25,067 bases of DNA, taken from positions 1 to 25,067 of the forward strand of contig AVPN01000072.1 of assembly GCA_000695325.1 (NCBI GenBank), given 5' to 3'. This document shows, in pieces, positions 22,980 through 25,067 of the stretch; position 1 is the stretch's first letter; each line of letters starts with the position of its first letter. A model generated the notes under the pieces. That model did no database searches, was not told the origin of the DNA, and saw only the letters and a program-made list of their open reading frames with translations. A program made the position numbers and the translations under genes. Origin of the DNA: Pleurobrachia bachei (lineage: Eukaryota; Ctenophora; Tentaculata; Cydippida; Pleurobrachiidae).

Positions 22980-24448
22980 GAGTGTGTGAGAGAGAGAGGA
23001 GAGAGAGAGGGAGAGAGAGAGAGAGAGAGAGAGGGGGGGAGAGGGAGAAAGAGAAGGAGAGCTGATAGCATGGTAGTAAGTGCTGCAACATCAGAGCTCA
23101 GTGTCGCCATTTATCGGGGGAAGTTTTACGGAAAATAAATTCCAGAGAATAGCATATTTTGTGATTTGTATATCCATATCGATAAACCGATAACCGAATA
23201 CTGATGAGTAAGTAAGAGACTGCATGCTGGAGGGAGACAAAGGAATTTGCAGTGGTGTCAGTGACATGAGGAAGCCATGTGGTTTAATGCATCACAACAA
23301 TGTTGTGACAACACGAACCAGCCACATTTATACCCAGAGAGGTACGTGATAATACAATCCCCCACTGGTTCTGGGTAGATGGGGAAATCTAATTAACTGG
23401 TTCTGATGACCCCCTACTTACGCTTTGTTTCTGCTCCGCTAACTTGAGGCCATCCTGCTTCACACCAGGAGCAATACACTCCAGAACATCCCTGAAGGAC
23501 ACCTTCCCATTCCCAACACCTCTAGCTGAGGGAAGGAAATCCTCAAGAATGGAACCTCGCAACGTTGGTAACTGAAGAAGGGAAGGGGTATGAAGTATTT
23601 TCTTTATCACTTCATCGTTCTAAATTAAGATGCATACAAGGTGTTTGGCCTTGTGCTTTATTTCCTTGAACTGTCTGAATTCTAAGAACTAGATTAAGAT
23701 TAATCTACGATAAACGACTTGCATACCTTCTAAACTTATTTACGAAATTTACTTTCATCAATTTCATATTCTTATTAGTTGCACAACTCTAAAATTACAT
23801 GTCGAACACACCAAAGGATTGTTATCAGATATAATAAAATCAAGGGTGAGCTGAGAGTAATAACCGTGTTGAAAATGGAATTATTATCGGGAATAGAATA
23901 GAACTTAGTGATCGGAGCCAAAGAGAACTGTGTGTCAGTGTGTTAGTGTGAAAGATACAGATGGCCCACCGAATATATTCCCACAGTGTATCAAATTACC
24001 ACATTCACACACACTCTCCGAATCTACTGACAATATAAATCCAGTCGTGGAATATCAACATTATTCTATGTCTCTGATTATGCAATGATTACTATTCGAT
24101 CGTATTTCAGATATCGTAGAAAATCGAAATGATACCCCCATATCAAATAATCCGATACTAGGAAGAATCTTTTATCGACCTAACACAATTTGAGGTTCTT
24201 CCACACTTTGTGTTGGTAGAGCCTCGCCTGCGACGATATATATCGCTTGCCAAGGCAAGTATCCACAGTCCACACCCCTAAAACTGCCAAACAAGATAAT
24301 TTCACAATATTAACTCTTACCTTGGCTGATCGTATGACGATTCTAAACTGGTAGGTAGCTTCACTACCCCCTACATCTATCTTTTCCTTTCGTATCGAGA
24401 TGGCGATTGGACCAATGGGATCGGAAACTCCGAAATAGTTGACGTGAT
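482..24448 (-). CDS. SIPA1L: SIPA1L/SPAR-family Rap GTPase-activating protein, multi-exon gene, partial at 5' and probably 3' end
   Basis: Gene-level entry; exons are listed separately. Spliced in phase, the minus strand gives a RapGAP domain (exons at 24448 to 13600) with the family signatures [51 protein letters not shown] and GPPISE. It is followed by a post-GAP domain ending [17 protein letters not shown] and a PDZ domain ([30 protein letters not shown]). This order matches vertebrate SIPA1L1-3, which stimulate GTP hydrolysis on Rap1/Rap2 through an Asn thumb (the N of HIGND) and act at actin-rich or junctional cortex. The tail is Ser/Pro-rich. All assigned junctions down to exon 22 are GT-AG and frame-compatible. 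The N-terminal exons and the C-terminal coiled coil are not in the window. An intronless GPCR gene lies antisense in one intron, and two regions of the tail are tandemly duplicated. Family identity is recalled from known SIPA1L1 sequence, not searched. Confidence 0.93.
1408..1853. other. Unassigned stretch left of the ORF at 1854-2174
   Basis: Unique AT-rich sequence. Overlapping small minus-strand ORFs (1603-1800, 1614-1850) and plus-strand ORFs exist, but none has recognisable domains or splice support. It may be 3' untranslated or intronic sequence. Confidence 0.4.
1854..2174 (-). CDS. Unrecognised C-terminal-type exon or small ORF
   Basis: An acceptor (CT)n...CATGACACAG is followed by 106 codons and TGA. 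The protein reads [20 protein letters not shown], then [20 protein letters not shown] and [20 protein letters not shown], ending [10 protein letters not shown]. Composition is protein-like and unlike the low-complexity tail. The phase-0 entry does not fit exon 22, 21 or 20 (all phase 1); only exon 18 ends in phase 0. An ATG nine nucleotides before the acceptor (2181-2183) would alternatively give a 109-residue separate ORF. Function is not recognised. The opposite strand is also open here (1699-2190), so caution applies. Confidence 0.38.
   Translation of the reverse strand, partial: WDPKDPAPDKLTKLYNMTRANMSSLSSVTKYTPDELHDLIGRGMPIPDVNLESFNGKKYLKGNLAYWLQEAWILLFDLAFPLGSRRPSTSTVEGEDERNSLQKELK
2197..2233. 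repeat. (GA)n microsatellite forming a transcript-strand CT tract
   Basis: 37 bp of GA on the plus strand. On the minus strand it is the polypyrimidine run just before the CACAG acceptor at 2175-2179. Confidence 0.9.
2551..2742 (-). CDS. SIPA1L: SIPA1L exon 22 (basic Ser-rich exon; donor or terminal reading uncertain)
   Basis: 192 nt, entering in phase 1 after acceptor AATCCCAG; an upstream ACCAG at about 2751 is also in frame. It encodes [20 protein letters not shown] and [20 protein letters not shown], open to the end. KRSNSDL and [11 protein letters not shown] look like basophilic-kinase or 14-3-3 sites (inference). Donor GTGAGTG leaves phase 1, which does not fit the ORF at 1854-2174. 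Read through, the frame stops three codons later (TGA at 2543-2545), so this may also be an alternative last exon. Confidence 0.6.
2743..3240 (-). other. Intron between exons 21 and 22
   Basis: About 500 bp, AT-rich on the exon 22 side and CA-repeat-rich on the exon 21 side. No other exon recognised. Confidence 0.55.
3190..3240. repeat. CACTCA-rich simple repeat overlapping the exon 21 donor
   Basis: Interrupted TCACACTCAC repeats. On the transcript strand the GTGTGTGAGTG run starts exactly at the exon 21 donor, offering several shifted GT donors. Related CACTCA stretches lie next to the exon 20 and 20' donors. Confidence 0.8.
3241..3480 (-). CDS. SIPA1L: SIPA1L exon 21 (KSKSSG motif exon)
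   Basis: 240 nt, phase 1 to 1, acceptor TTCAACAG and donor GTGTGTG within a CA/GT microsatellite. It encodes [20 protein letters not shown], an Arg/Ala-rich stretch, and [20 protein letters not shown]. The KSKSSG core repeats the one in exon 20. A (CT)n tract lies upstream of the acceptor. Confidence 0.72.
3508..3540. repeat. (GA)n microsatellite upstream of exon 21
   Basis: GA run repeated at window positions 1-20 through duplication A. On the transcript strand it is a CT tract about 30 nt upstream of the exon 21 acceptor. Confidence 0.88.
3945..4148 (-). CDS. SIPA1L: SIPA1L exon 20 (KSKSSG motif exon, copy B)
   Basis: 204 nt, phase 1 to 1, acceptor CTAACACAG and donor GTGAGTG. The first codon is completed to Glu by exon 19. 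It encodes [20 protein letters not shown], a Gly run, and [20 protein letters not shown]. The poly-Pro tract could bind SH3/EVH1 domains (inference). The [11 protein letters not shown] segment resembles the SLSHSSLDELRRPLS motif of the SIPA1L1 tail. Confidence 0.75.
4149..5020 (-). other. Intron between exons 19 and 20
   Basis: 872 bp with good GT-AG ends. It contains a G run at 4177-4186, TG-rich sequence and the right end of duplication A. No hidden exon was seen that keeps the Glu codon formed by exons 19 and 20. Confidence 0.6.
5021..5168 (-). CDS. SIPA1L: SIPA1L exon 19
   Basis: 148 nt, phase 0 to 1, acceptor CCCCAG and donor GTATGT. It encodes [20 protein letters not shown], a short acidic helix, and a Ser/Thr-rich end ([11 protein letters not shown]). 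The internal ATG could make this a first exon of a shorter transcript, but the phase-0 acceptor fits exon 18 exactly. The 3'-end duplication starts about 43 nt past this donor, so exon 19 itself is not duplicated. Confidence 0.75.
5371..5498 (-). CDS. SIPA1L: SIPA1L exon 18 (Gly/Thr-rich tail exon)
   Basis: 128 nt, phase 1 to 0, acceptor GTTACAG and donor GTATAG. It encodes [20 protein letters not shown] and [20 protein letters not shown], a low-complexity linker. A triple GGTAACCAT repeat with an RFX X-box match sits in the intron immediately upstream of the acceptor. Confidence 0.78.
5515..5540 (-). promoter_or_regulatory. Triple GGTAACCAT repeat with RFX X-box match
   Basis: On the minus strand GTAACCATGGTAAC (5527-5540) fits the RFX X-box consensus GTNRCC-N0-3-RGYAAC. 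A third half-site follows at 4-nt spacing. The array ends about 17 nt before the exon 18 acceptor, and its TAAC units also resemble branch-point sequences, so either role or neither is possible. Confidence 0.35.
5614..5748 (-). CDS. SIPA1L: SIPA1L exon 17', proximal copy (cassette 2)
   Basis: 135 nt, phase 1 to 1, acceptor CTACAG and donor GTAAAC. The protein is identical to exon 17. It leads in frame to the single exon 18 at 5371-5498. A (GA)n tract, which is (CT)n in the transcript, lies just upstream of its acceptor. Confidence 0.82.
5783..5810. repeat. (GA)n microsatellite upstream of exon 17'
   Basis: 28 bp of GA lying 35 nt upstream of the exon 17' acceptor in transcript orientation. 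It is much shorter in the other cassette (7863-7872). Confidence 0.85.
6164..6563 (-). CDS. SIPA1L: SIPA1L exon 16', proximal copy (cassette 2)
   Basis: 400 nt, the same length and phases as exon 16. Acceptor ATTTCAG, donor GTTAGT. The reading frame is fully open and the protein differs from exon 16 at one residue (WASGRRDG instead of WASGGRDG), despite 33 synonymous differences. Confidence 0.84.
7198..7362 (-). CDS. SIPA1L: SIPA1L exon 15', proximal copy (cassette 2)
   Basis: Identical over all 165 nt to the exon at 9349-9513, with the same acceptor CCGTCAG and donor GTGAGT. Exon 14 (phase 0) can splice to it directly. If it is joined to exon 17 of the first cassette (phase 1), the frame shifts and reaches TGA after 31 codons, so the two cassettes cannot both be included in full. 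Confidence 0.8.
7537..7603 (+). repeat. E-box/CRE repeat, copy 1
   Basis: TTTGGGACC ... CCATATATGGGCATATCACG TGATTTATAACGTCA. It shares a core with 9688-9754 (part of duplication B) and, in reverse, with 11601-11660. No coding potential. Confidence 0.5.
7724..7858 (-). CDS. SIPA1L: SIPA1L exon 17, distal copy (cassette 1)
   Basis: 135 nt, phase 1 to 1, acceptor CTGCAG and donor GTAAAC. It encodes [20 protein letters not shown], a short predicted helix, followed by a Ser/Thr/Ala-rich stretch. It differs from the exon at 5614-5748 by five synonymous changes and no amino-acid change. Confidence 0.82.
7898..7990 (+). mobile_element. MITE-like element with inverted repeats, copy 1
   Basis: 93 bp bounded by perfect 11-bp terminal inverted repeats AACCGACCGAA ... 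TTCGGTCGGTT, with no coding capacity. The interior carries two CCAAT motifs and GTCATGTGAC. It is present in the right unit of duplication B and absent from the matching place in the left unit. No clean target-site duplication is visible. Confidence 0.7.
8330..8729 (-). CDS. SIPA1L: SIPA1L exon 16, distal copy (cassette 1)
   Basis: 400 nt, phase 0 to 1, acceptor ATTTCAG and donor GTTAGT. It encodes 133 residues, [20 protein letters not shown] onwards, Ser/Thr/Pro/Arg-rich with a more ordered end [20 protein letters not shown]. Against the exon at 6164-6563 I count 33 synonymous codon differences and a single replacement (Gly here, Arg there), which is strong evidence of coding constraint. Confidence 0.85.
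9349..9513 (-). CDS. SIPA1L: SIPA1L exon 15, distal copy (cassette 1)
   Basis: 165 nt, phase 0 to 0, acceptor CCGTCAG and donor GTGAGT. It encodes [20 protein letters not shown], then an acidic amphipathic stretch [20 protein letters not shown] and [15 protein letters not shown]. It is nucleotide-identical to the exon at 7198-7362. It is first in transcription order of the first cassette of exons 15-16-17. Confidence 0.82.
9514..10381. other. Intron sequence left of the nested GPCR gene
   Basis: This is the 3' part of the SIPA1L exon 14 to 15 intron, and the upstream region of the GPCR on the plus strand. It contains the end of the tandem repeat unit (to 9837) and an E-box/CRE repeat at 9688-9754. 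The rest is AT-rich unique sequence. A short plus-strand ORF at 9739-9993 has no recognisable product. No clear TATA box is seen immediately before the GPCR. Confidence 0.5.
9688..9754 (+). repeat. E-box/CRE repeat, copy 2
   Basis: Same as 7537-7603 through duplication B. It carries TCACGTGA at 9735-9742 and ACGTCA at 9749-9754. Confidence 0.5.
10382..11383 (+). CDS. Orphan rhodopsin-like (class A) G-protein-coupled receptor, intronless, nested antisense
   Basis: A single-exon ORF of 333 residues. Seven hydrophobic segments lie at about residues 15-36, 47-73, 107-129, 146-169, 201-232, 248-274 and 283-311. Class A landmarks are a TM1 Asn (PLNLLVL, N31), the TM2 LAxxD (LAIFD, D57), a TM3-end [10 protein letters not shown] in place of DRYxxIxxPL (R132 kept) and NPIVY in TM7 (305-309). 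NGT at 88-90 is a possible N-glycan site in the first extracellular loop. The canonical TM3-ECL2 disulfide cysteine is not evident and TM6 lacks CWxP, so this is a divergent orphan type; ligand unknown. The C-tail is short and basic. It is a plasma-membrane protein by family. The ATG at 10382 is in a favourable GAGCATGG context. It lies wholly inside a SIPA1L intron on the opposite strand. Confidence 0.88.
   Translation: MAIFSEGGTTSPDFPLFLILLLLPCISIPLNLLVLKDNYKKQPSIARTLHFILAIFDLLSVPVVTISTAVGVFADKVDFSKIDDPSLNGTDGWEYYRLWVINPSPAQMISFTINWALIYAPQTTTAVLTACRFFQIRYPLRQVSKKLVLTLLLIPVLYIPVINGIIYTLCETLDGQTYYVIILQWALPRYVFIGDVLIFQSPLMIIITMPCIIVQLVGLVFTVATIVHLILLQRNPIVKRQSNKGTYKILIIHAGSITTFIFFIGATVVNYLLFSMVPILGSFLLDHVFLLVAVVVVPLLCSLHNPIVYLAMKPKERRRVTPVGVVMMNRPPK
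11384..11920. other. Intron sequence right of the nested GPCR gene
   Basis: This is the GPCR 3' flank and the 5' part of the SIPA1L exon 14 intron. It contains an AT-rich stretch without an AATAAA in the expected place, an E-box/CRE repeat at 11601-11660, a run of 17 G at 11684-11700, and a diverged tandem repeat of CTACTACCTGGGAA units at 11821-11925 adjoining the exon 14 donor. Confidence 0.5.
11601..11660 (-). repeat. E-box/CRE repeat, inverted copy 3 near the GPCR 3' end
   Basis: TGACGTCGTAGATCACGTGA TATGCCCATATACGG ... GGGTCCCAAA is the reverse complement of the 7537-7603 core, with the ends retained. It lies 218 bp past the GPCR stop codon. Confidence 0.5.
11821..11925 (-). repeat. Short tandem repeat with donor-like sequences at exon 14 end
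   Basis: CTACTACCTGGGAA-x-TATTxxATCxAGAACAAAGT is repeated twice with intervening ACCTGAGAGATACCTGG. On the transcript strand this gives several CAG|GTA candidates at about 11831, 11868, 11878 and 11891, besides the exon 14 donor at 11921. Confidence 0.6.
11921..12080 (-). CDS. SIPA1L: SIPA1L exon 14 (first tail exon after PDZ)
   Basis: 160 nt, phase 2 to 0, acceptor CTCCTCAG and donor GTACTTTG. It encodes [20 protein letters not shown] and an Ala/Ser/Glu-rich continuation ending GGGADASQ, a disordered tail. The downstream intron (9514-11920) holds the antisense GPCR gene. A short tandem repeat just past the donor duplicates donor-like CAG|GTA sequences. Confidence 0.85.
12283..12398 (-). 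CDS. SIPA1L: SIPA1L exon 13 (PDZ domain, second half)
   Basis: 116 nt, phase 0 to 2, acceptor CCCACAG and donor GTAAAT. It encodes [20 protein letters not shown] and [18 protein letters not shown], matching [37 protein letters not shown]. It completes the PDZ fold. Confidence 0.94.
12574..12711 (-). CDS. SIPA1L: SIPA1L exon 12 (PDZ domain, first half)
   Basis: 138 nt, phase 0 to 0, acceptor CCCTAG and donor GTGAGG. It encodes [40 protein letters not shown] and SSRLLE. KLGF is the carboxylate-binding loop. The WAAGLR..SRLLE stretch is the typical SIPA1L PDZ signature (AWQAGLRQGSRLVEI). Confidence 0.95.
12854..12966 (-). CDS. SIPA1L: SIPA1L exon 11 (linker before PDZ)
   Basis: 113 nt, phase 1 to 0, acceptor ACTTCAG and donor GTAAAT. 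It encodes [20 protein letters not shown] and then [17 protein letters not shown], equivalent to the helix VEDIREIVQRLKVMTSGWET that precedes the PDZ domain. Confidence 0.9.
13062..13325 (-). CDS. SIPA1L: SIPA1L exon 10 (post-GAP domain)
   Basis: 264 nt, phase 1 to 1, acceptor ATTTCAG and donor GTAAGT. It encodes a basic linker ([17 protein letters not shown]) followed by [20 protein letters not shown] and [19 protein letters not shown]. This parallels the SIPA1L segment IAWRVVAQDYAQGVEIDCILGIS ... DVIGWTPDSSTLKIFYGRGD between the RapGAP and PDZ domains. Confidence 0.94.
13600..13746 (-). CDS. SIPA1L: SIPA1L exon 9 (end of RapGAP domain)
   Basis: 147 nt, phase 1 to 1, acceptor CTACAG and donor GTAAGA. 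It encodes (I)[20 protein letters not shown] and then [20 protein letters not shown], matching [36 protein letters not shown]. The conserved MA(A/T)RTR..YL motif closes the GAP domain. Confidence 0.93.
13943..14046 (-). CDS. SIPA1L: SIPA1L exon 8 (RapGAP domain)
   Basis: 104 nt, phase 2 to 1, acceptor TATTTCAG and donor GTAATG. It encodes [20 protein letters not shown] and then [14 protein letters not shown], matching VAVTRSKDAPPFGPPIPKG...FRDFLLAK. The donor is a slightly weak GTAATG. Confidence 0.92.
14047..14466 (-). other. Intron between exons 7 and 8
   Basis: 420 bp with no additional feature apart from a G9-10 run near 14090 and a G-rich patch at 14398-14413. Confidence 0.65.
14467..14624 (-). 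CDS. SIPA1L: SIPA1L exon 7 (RapGAP catalytic Asn-thumb exon)
   Basis: 158 nt, phase 0 to 2, acceptor CCCTAG and donor GTAAGT. It begins [20 protein letters not shown]. The Asn of HIGND is the catalytic asparagine thumb known from Rap1GAP and tuberin, and it is intact here, so the encoded GAP is predicted to be active. It then encodes [20 protein letters not shown] and [12 protein letters not shown], as in SIPA1L1. Confidence 0.95.
14833..14936 (-). CDS. SIPA1L: SIPA1L exon 6 (RapGAP domain)
   Basis: 104 nt, phase 1 to 0, acceptor CTGCAG and donor GTGGGTG. It encodes [20 protein letters not shown] and then [14 protein letters not shown], equivalent to [33 protein letters not shown]. This is the conserved strand-rich core before the catalytic helix. 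Confidence 0.94.
14937..15288 (-). other. Intron between exons 5 and 6
   Basis: 352 bp containing an unusually GC-rich patch at 15108-15132 (GACCGCGGCGGCGGCGAGGC) followed by two CCTTATAAA motifs at 15145 and 15191. No ORF or RNA gene recognised. Confidence 0.6.
15289..15387 (-). CDS. SIPA1L: SIPA1L exon 5 (RapGAP domain)
   Basis: 99 nt, phase 1 to 1, acceptor ATTTTCAG and donor GTAAGTG. It encodes (A)[32 protein letters not shown], matching [32 protein letters not shown] of the family. It resumes the RapGAP domain exactly where exon 4 stops, across the giant intron. Confidence 0.93.
17105..17224. repeat. (GA)n microsatellite
   Basis: About 120 bp of interrupted GA in the giant intron. Opposite-orientation CT tracts occur at 16921-16990 and 17688-17720, giving inverted pairs. 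Confidence 0.93.
17688..17720. repeat. (CT)n microsatellite
   Basis: 33 bp of pure CT on the plus strand within the giant intron, opposite in orientation to the GA tract at 17105-17224. Confidence 0.9.
18010..19742. repeat. Tandem duplication C, left unit (non-coding, giant intron)
   Basis: A direct repeat of about 1.7 kb inside the exon 4 to 5 intron. Shared landmarks are GATGAGAACATACTG, CATATATTTCAACATCCC, CAGTCATGCATTTATTACAG, an AACTGAC-rich minisatellite, and an end at CATTCACGAACAAACTAGTGGG. It contains (CT)n and (GA)n tracts and no convincing ORF. Confidence 0.9.
19750..21381. repeat. Tandem duplication C, right unit
   Basis: The direct neighbour of the left unit and diverged over most of its length. 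The last 250 bp or so (from ACCCACAACAGCC to ACAAACTAGTGGG) are identical to 19487-19742, including a long interrupted CT microsatellite. Confidence 0.9.
21489..21560. repeat. (GA)n/(GATA) microsatellite
   Basis: About 70 bp of GA with GATA interruptions, just right of duplication C in the giant intron. Confidence 0.9.
22037..22136 (-). mobile_element. MITE-like element, copy 2 (inverted)
   Basis: Reverse-complement relative of the element at 7898-7990. It begins GGAACCGACCGAATCAGGAA and runs through ATTGGCTGATATCC, a perfect GTCACGTGAC at 22086-22095 and TTCTGACTGGTTGTTTACTTG. The end nearest exon 4 has an eroded inverted repeat. It lies about 10 nt inside the intron from the exon 4 donor. 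Confidence 0.68.
22147..22222 (-). CDS. SIPA1L: SIPA1L exon 4 (RapGAP domain)
   Basis: 76 nt, phase 0 to 1, acceptor TTGTTCAG and donor GTAAGT. It encodes [20 protein letters not shown] and then EMYGN, the conserved [21 protein letters not shown] block. A MITE-like element ends only about 10 nt inside the intron downstream of the donor, and the next intron is the largest in the window (6.76 kb). Confidence 0.93.
22416..22451 (-). CDS. SIPA1L: SIPA1L exon 3, 36-nt microexon (RapGAP domain)
   Basis: Twelve codons, [12 protein letters not shown], phase 0 to 0, flanked by acceptor CTTTTCAG and donor GTGAG. It aligns with the VTEQLLKLDEQG segment of SIPA1L1. It falls below normal ORF-size cut-offs and is found only because the two flanking exons leave exactly this gap in the domain. 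Confidence 0.85.
22761..22818 (+). mobile_element. MITE-like element, copy 3 (diverged fragment)
   Basis: GGCCAATCACAG ... ACTAGTCACGTGACTAGATA TCAGCCAATGAG matches the core of copy 1 (CCAATCAG ... GTCATGTGACTGGTTATCAGCCAATCAG). The terminal inverted repeats are not recognisable. It lies in the exon 2 to 3 intron. Confidence 0.5.
22901..23060. repeat. Long (GA)n microsatellite
   Basis: About 160 bp of nearly pure GA with a few GTGT and GGG interruptions, in the exon 2 to 3 intron. It reads as CT in the SIPA1L transcript. ORFs predicted over it are Ser/Leu repeats and not genes. Confidence 0.95.
23422..23571 (-). CDS. SIPA1L: SIPA1L exon 2 (RapGAP domain)
   Basis: 150 nt, phase 0 to 0, acceptor CTTCAG and donor GTAAGT. 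It encodes 50 residues beginning [18 protein letters not shown], equivalent to the [14 protein letters not shown] block of SIPA1L1, and then a [13 protein letters not shown] helix region. The frame stays open past the donor for a few codons, but the next exon continues the homology exactly. Confidence 0.92.
23572..24320 (-). other. Intron between exons 1 and 2
   Basis: 749 bp of AT-rich unique sequence. The protein is contiguous across it (FRIVIRSAK to [11 protein letters not shown]), so no exon is expected, and none is seen. Confidence 0.7.
24321..24448 (-). CDS. SIPA1L: SIPA1L exon 1 of window (RapGAP domain start)
   Basis: Acceptor CCCTTCAG precedes the exon and donor GTAAGAG follows it. 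It enters with two nucleotides completing an Asp codon and ends in phase 0. It encodes 42 residues including [20 protein letters not shown], matching the (H)QNYFG..D..GPVAVSIRREK start of the SIPA1L RapGAP domain. The upstream exon was not found between here and the right edge, so the gene is 5'-truncated in this window. Confidence 0.92.
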
Positions 24449-25067
24449 CTGAAGGGAAGGGAGGTTAAATATTCTTTTCAAAGTTAAATATATTCCGTTC
24501 AGTAGAAATGGAATAGTTGTGACGTCATATAAAATGGTTAGAAATGCAGTCAAATATATTTTCTTCTACAGAAGGGGAATTTTCTAGAAGGGAGAAAAAT
24601 GAGAGGGGAAATTTTATTGTGGAGTATCGGGGGGCTTGCATGATACCTTCACTAACTCTTCACTGTCTGGTTATAAGATTGAAGGCGACAAAGAGAAGCA
24701 TAAATTTCTGTCAGGATTACATGCTGTCTCGAATTTGACTTTTTATGGTCCCCAAATTTACCTCTTTCAATATAATTTGGAGGCGTGAGAGGTATGGAAG
24801 GGACAATTTACTAAACGTTAGACATGGAGATTTGAAGGGTAGAGAATAAGACGTTAGGTAAGATGAGACTTTGGTGCAAGTTATTAAACTAATGGCCCAA
24901 AGACCTTTCCTGTGCCACGGGGCAGTTCCTTAGTCTAATTAGTATAGAGGGGAAGAAAGATAGTAAAAGAGAGGCAGAGAGATAGATGGAGAGAGATGTG
25001 TGTATGTGTTAGCAAGCGCAAGTAGCAGAAGCCCCCCCCCCCCATCACTAAAATTCAATGCCAATGG
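24449..25067 (-). other. Intron upstream of exon 1 of the window
   Basis: No exon encoding the preceding SIPA1L residues with a usable acceptor was found. Short GA tracts and a run of 13 C at 25032-25044 are present. The upstream exons are presumably beyond the right edge. Confidence 0.55.

Larger units (their letters stand above)
22452..23421 (-). other. Intron between exons 2 and 3
   Basis: 970 bp. It holds the third MITE-like fragment, an additional TCACGTGAC at 22828-22836 and the longest (GA)n tract of the window. No coding segment is missing from the protein alignment here. Confidence 0.7.

Noticed and set aside
22685-23110. Ser/Leu-rich ORFs over the GA tract, and similar ones at 15650-16081, 16959-17253, 19257-19700, 20353-20592 and 21078-21642
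   Set aside because: They are translations of CT/GA microsatellites (SLSLS or RERER) with no unique domain content.
24762-24800. Possible exon upstream of exon 1 giving LTPPNYIER joined to the Asp of exon 1
   Set aside because: The donor (GTAAAT) and phase are right, but the same frame has a TAA just upstream and no AG acceptor lies between it and the segment, so it cannot be spliced in.

Overview
The window looks like a compact invertebrate metazoan nuclear genome. It has canonical GT-AG introns, short exons of 36 to 400 nt, many (GA)n/(CT)n and (CA)n microsatellites, and no operon-like or prokaryotic features. The species cannot be named from the sequence. The compact structure would suit a sponge or another non-vertebrate animal, but that is inference.

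One large gene on the minus strand occupies nearly the whole window. It reads from about 24.4 kb down to the left edge. Reading exon by exon with consistent splice phases gives a SIPA1L (SPAR)-family Rap GTPase-activating protein. Exons at 24.45 to 13.6 kb encode the RapGAP catalytic domain, including the asparagine-thumb motif RKRHIGND. Exons at 13.3 to 12.85 kb encode the post-GAP segment, and exons at 12.7 to 12.28 kb the PDZ domain. Exons at 12.1 to 3.2 kb encode a low-complexity Ser/Pro/Thr-rich tail with repeated basic KSKSS-type motifs. The 5' part of the gene, upstream of the GAP domain, lies beyond the right edge. The C-terminal coiled coil expected for the family is not seen and probably lies beyond the left edge.

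An intronless rhodopsin-like (class A) GPCR gene sits on the plus strand at 10382-11383. It is nested antisense inside the intron after the first post-PDZ exon of the RapGAP gene.

Three separate two-copy tandem duplications occur: the 3' region (1-1407 versus 3508-4977), an exon triplet (5577-7683 versus 7684-9837) and a non-coding stretch of the giant 6.76 kb intron (about 18.0-19.74 versus 19.75-21.38 kb). The exon-triplet duplication is the most informative. Each cassette is exactly 700 nt, so including both breaks the frame. One exon pair is nucleotide-identical, while its neighbours carry about 38 synonymous changes and only one amino-acid change. Conversion of part of the repeat or an assembly artefact would each explain the identical stretch.

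Other content includes a small MITE-like family carrying CCAAT boxes and a palindromic E-box, a second E-box/CRE-bearing repeat, an RFX-type X-box next to a splice acceptor, and long CT tracts that often lie just upstream of minus-strand splice acceptors. No tRNA, rRNA, CRISPR array, transposase or retroelement protein was recognised.
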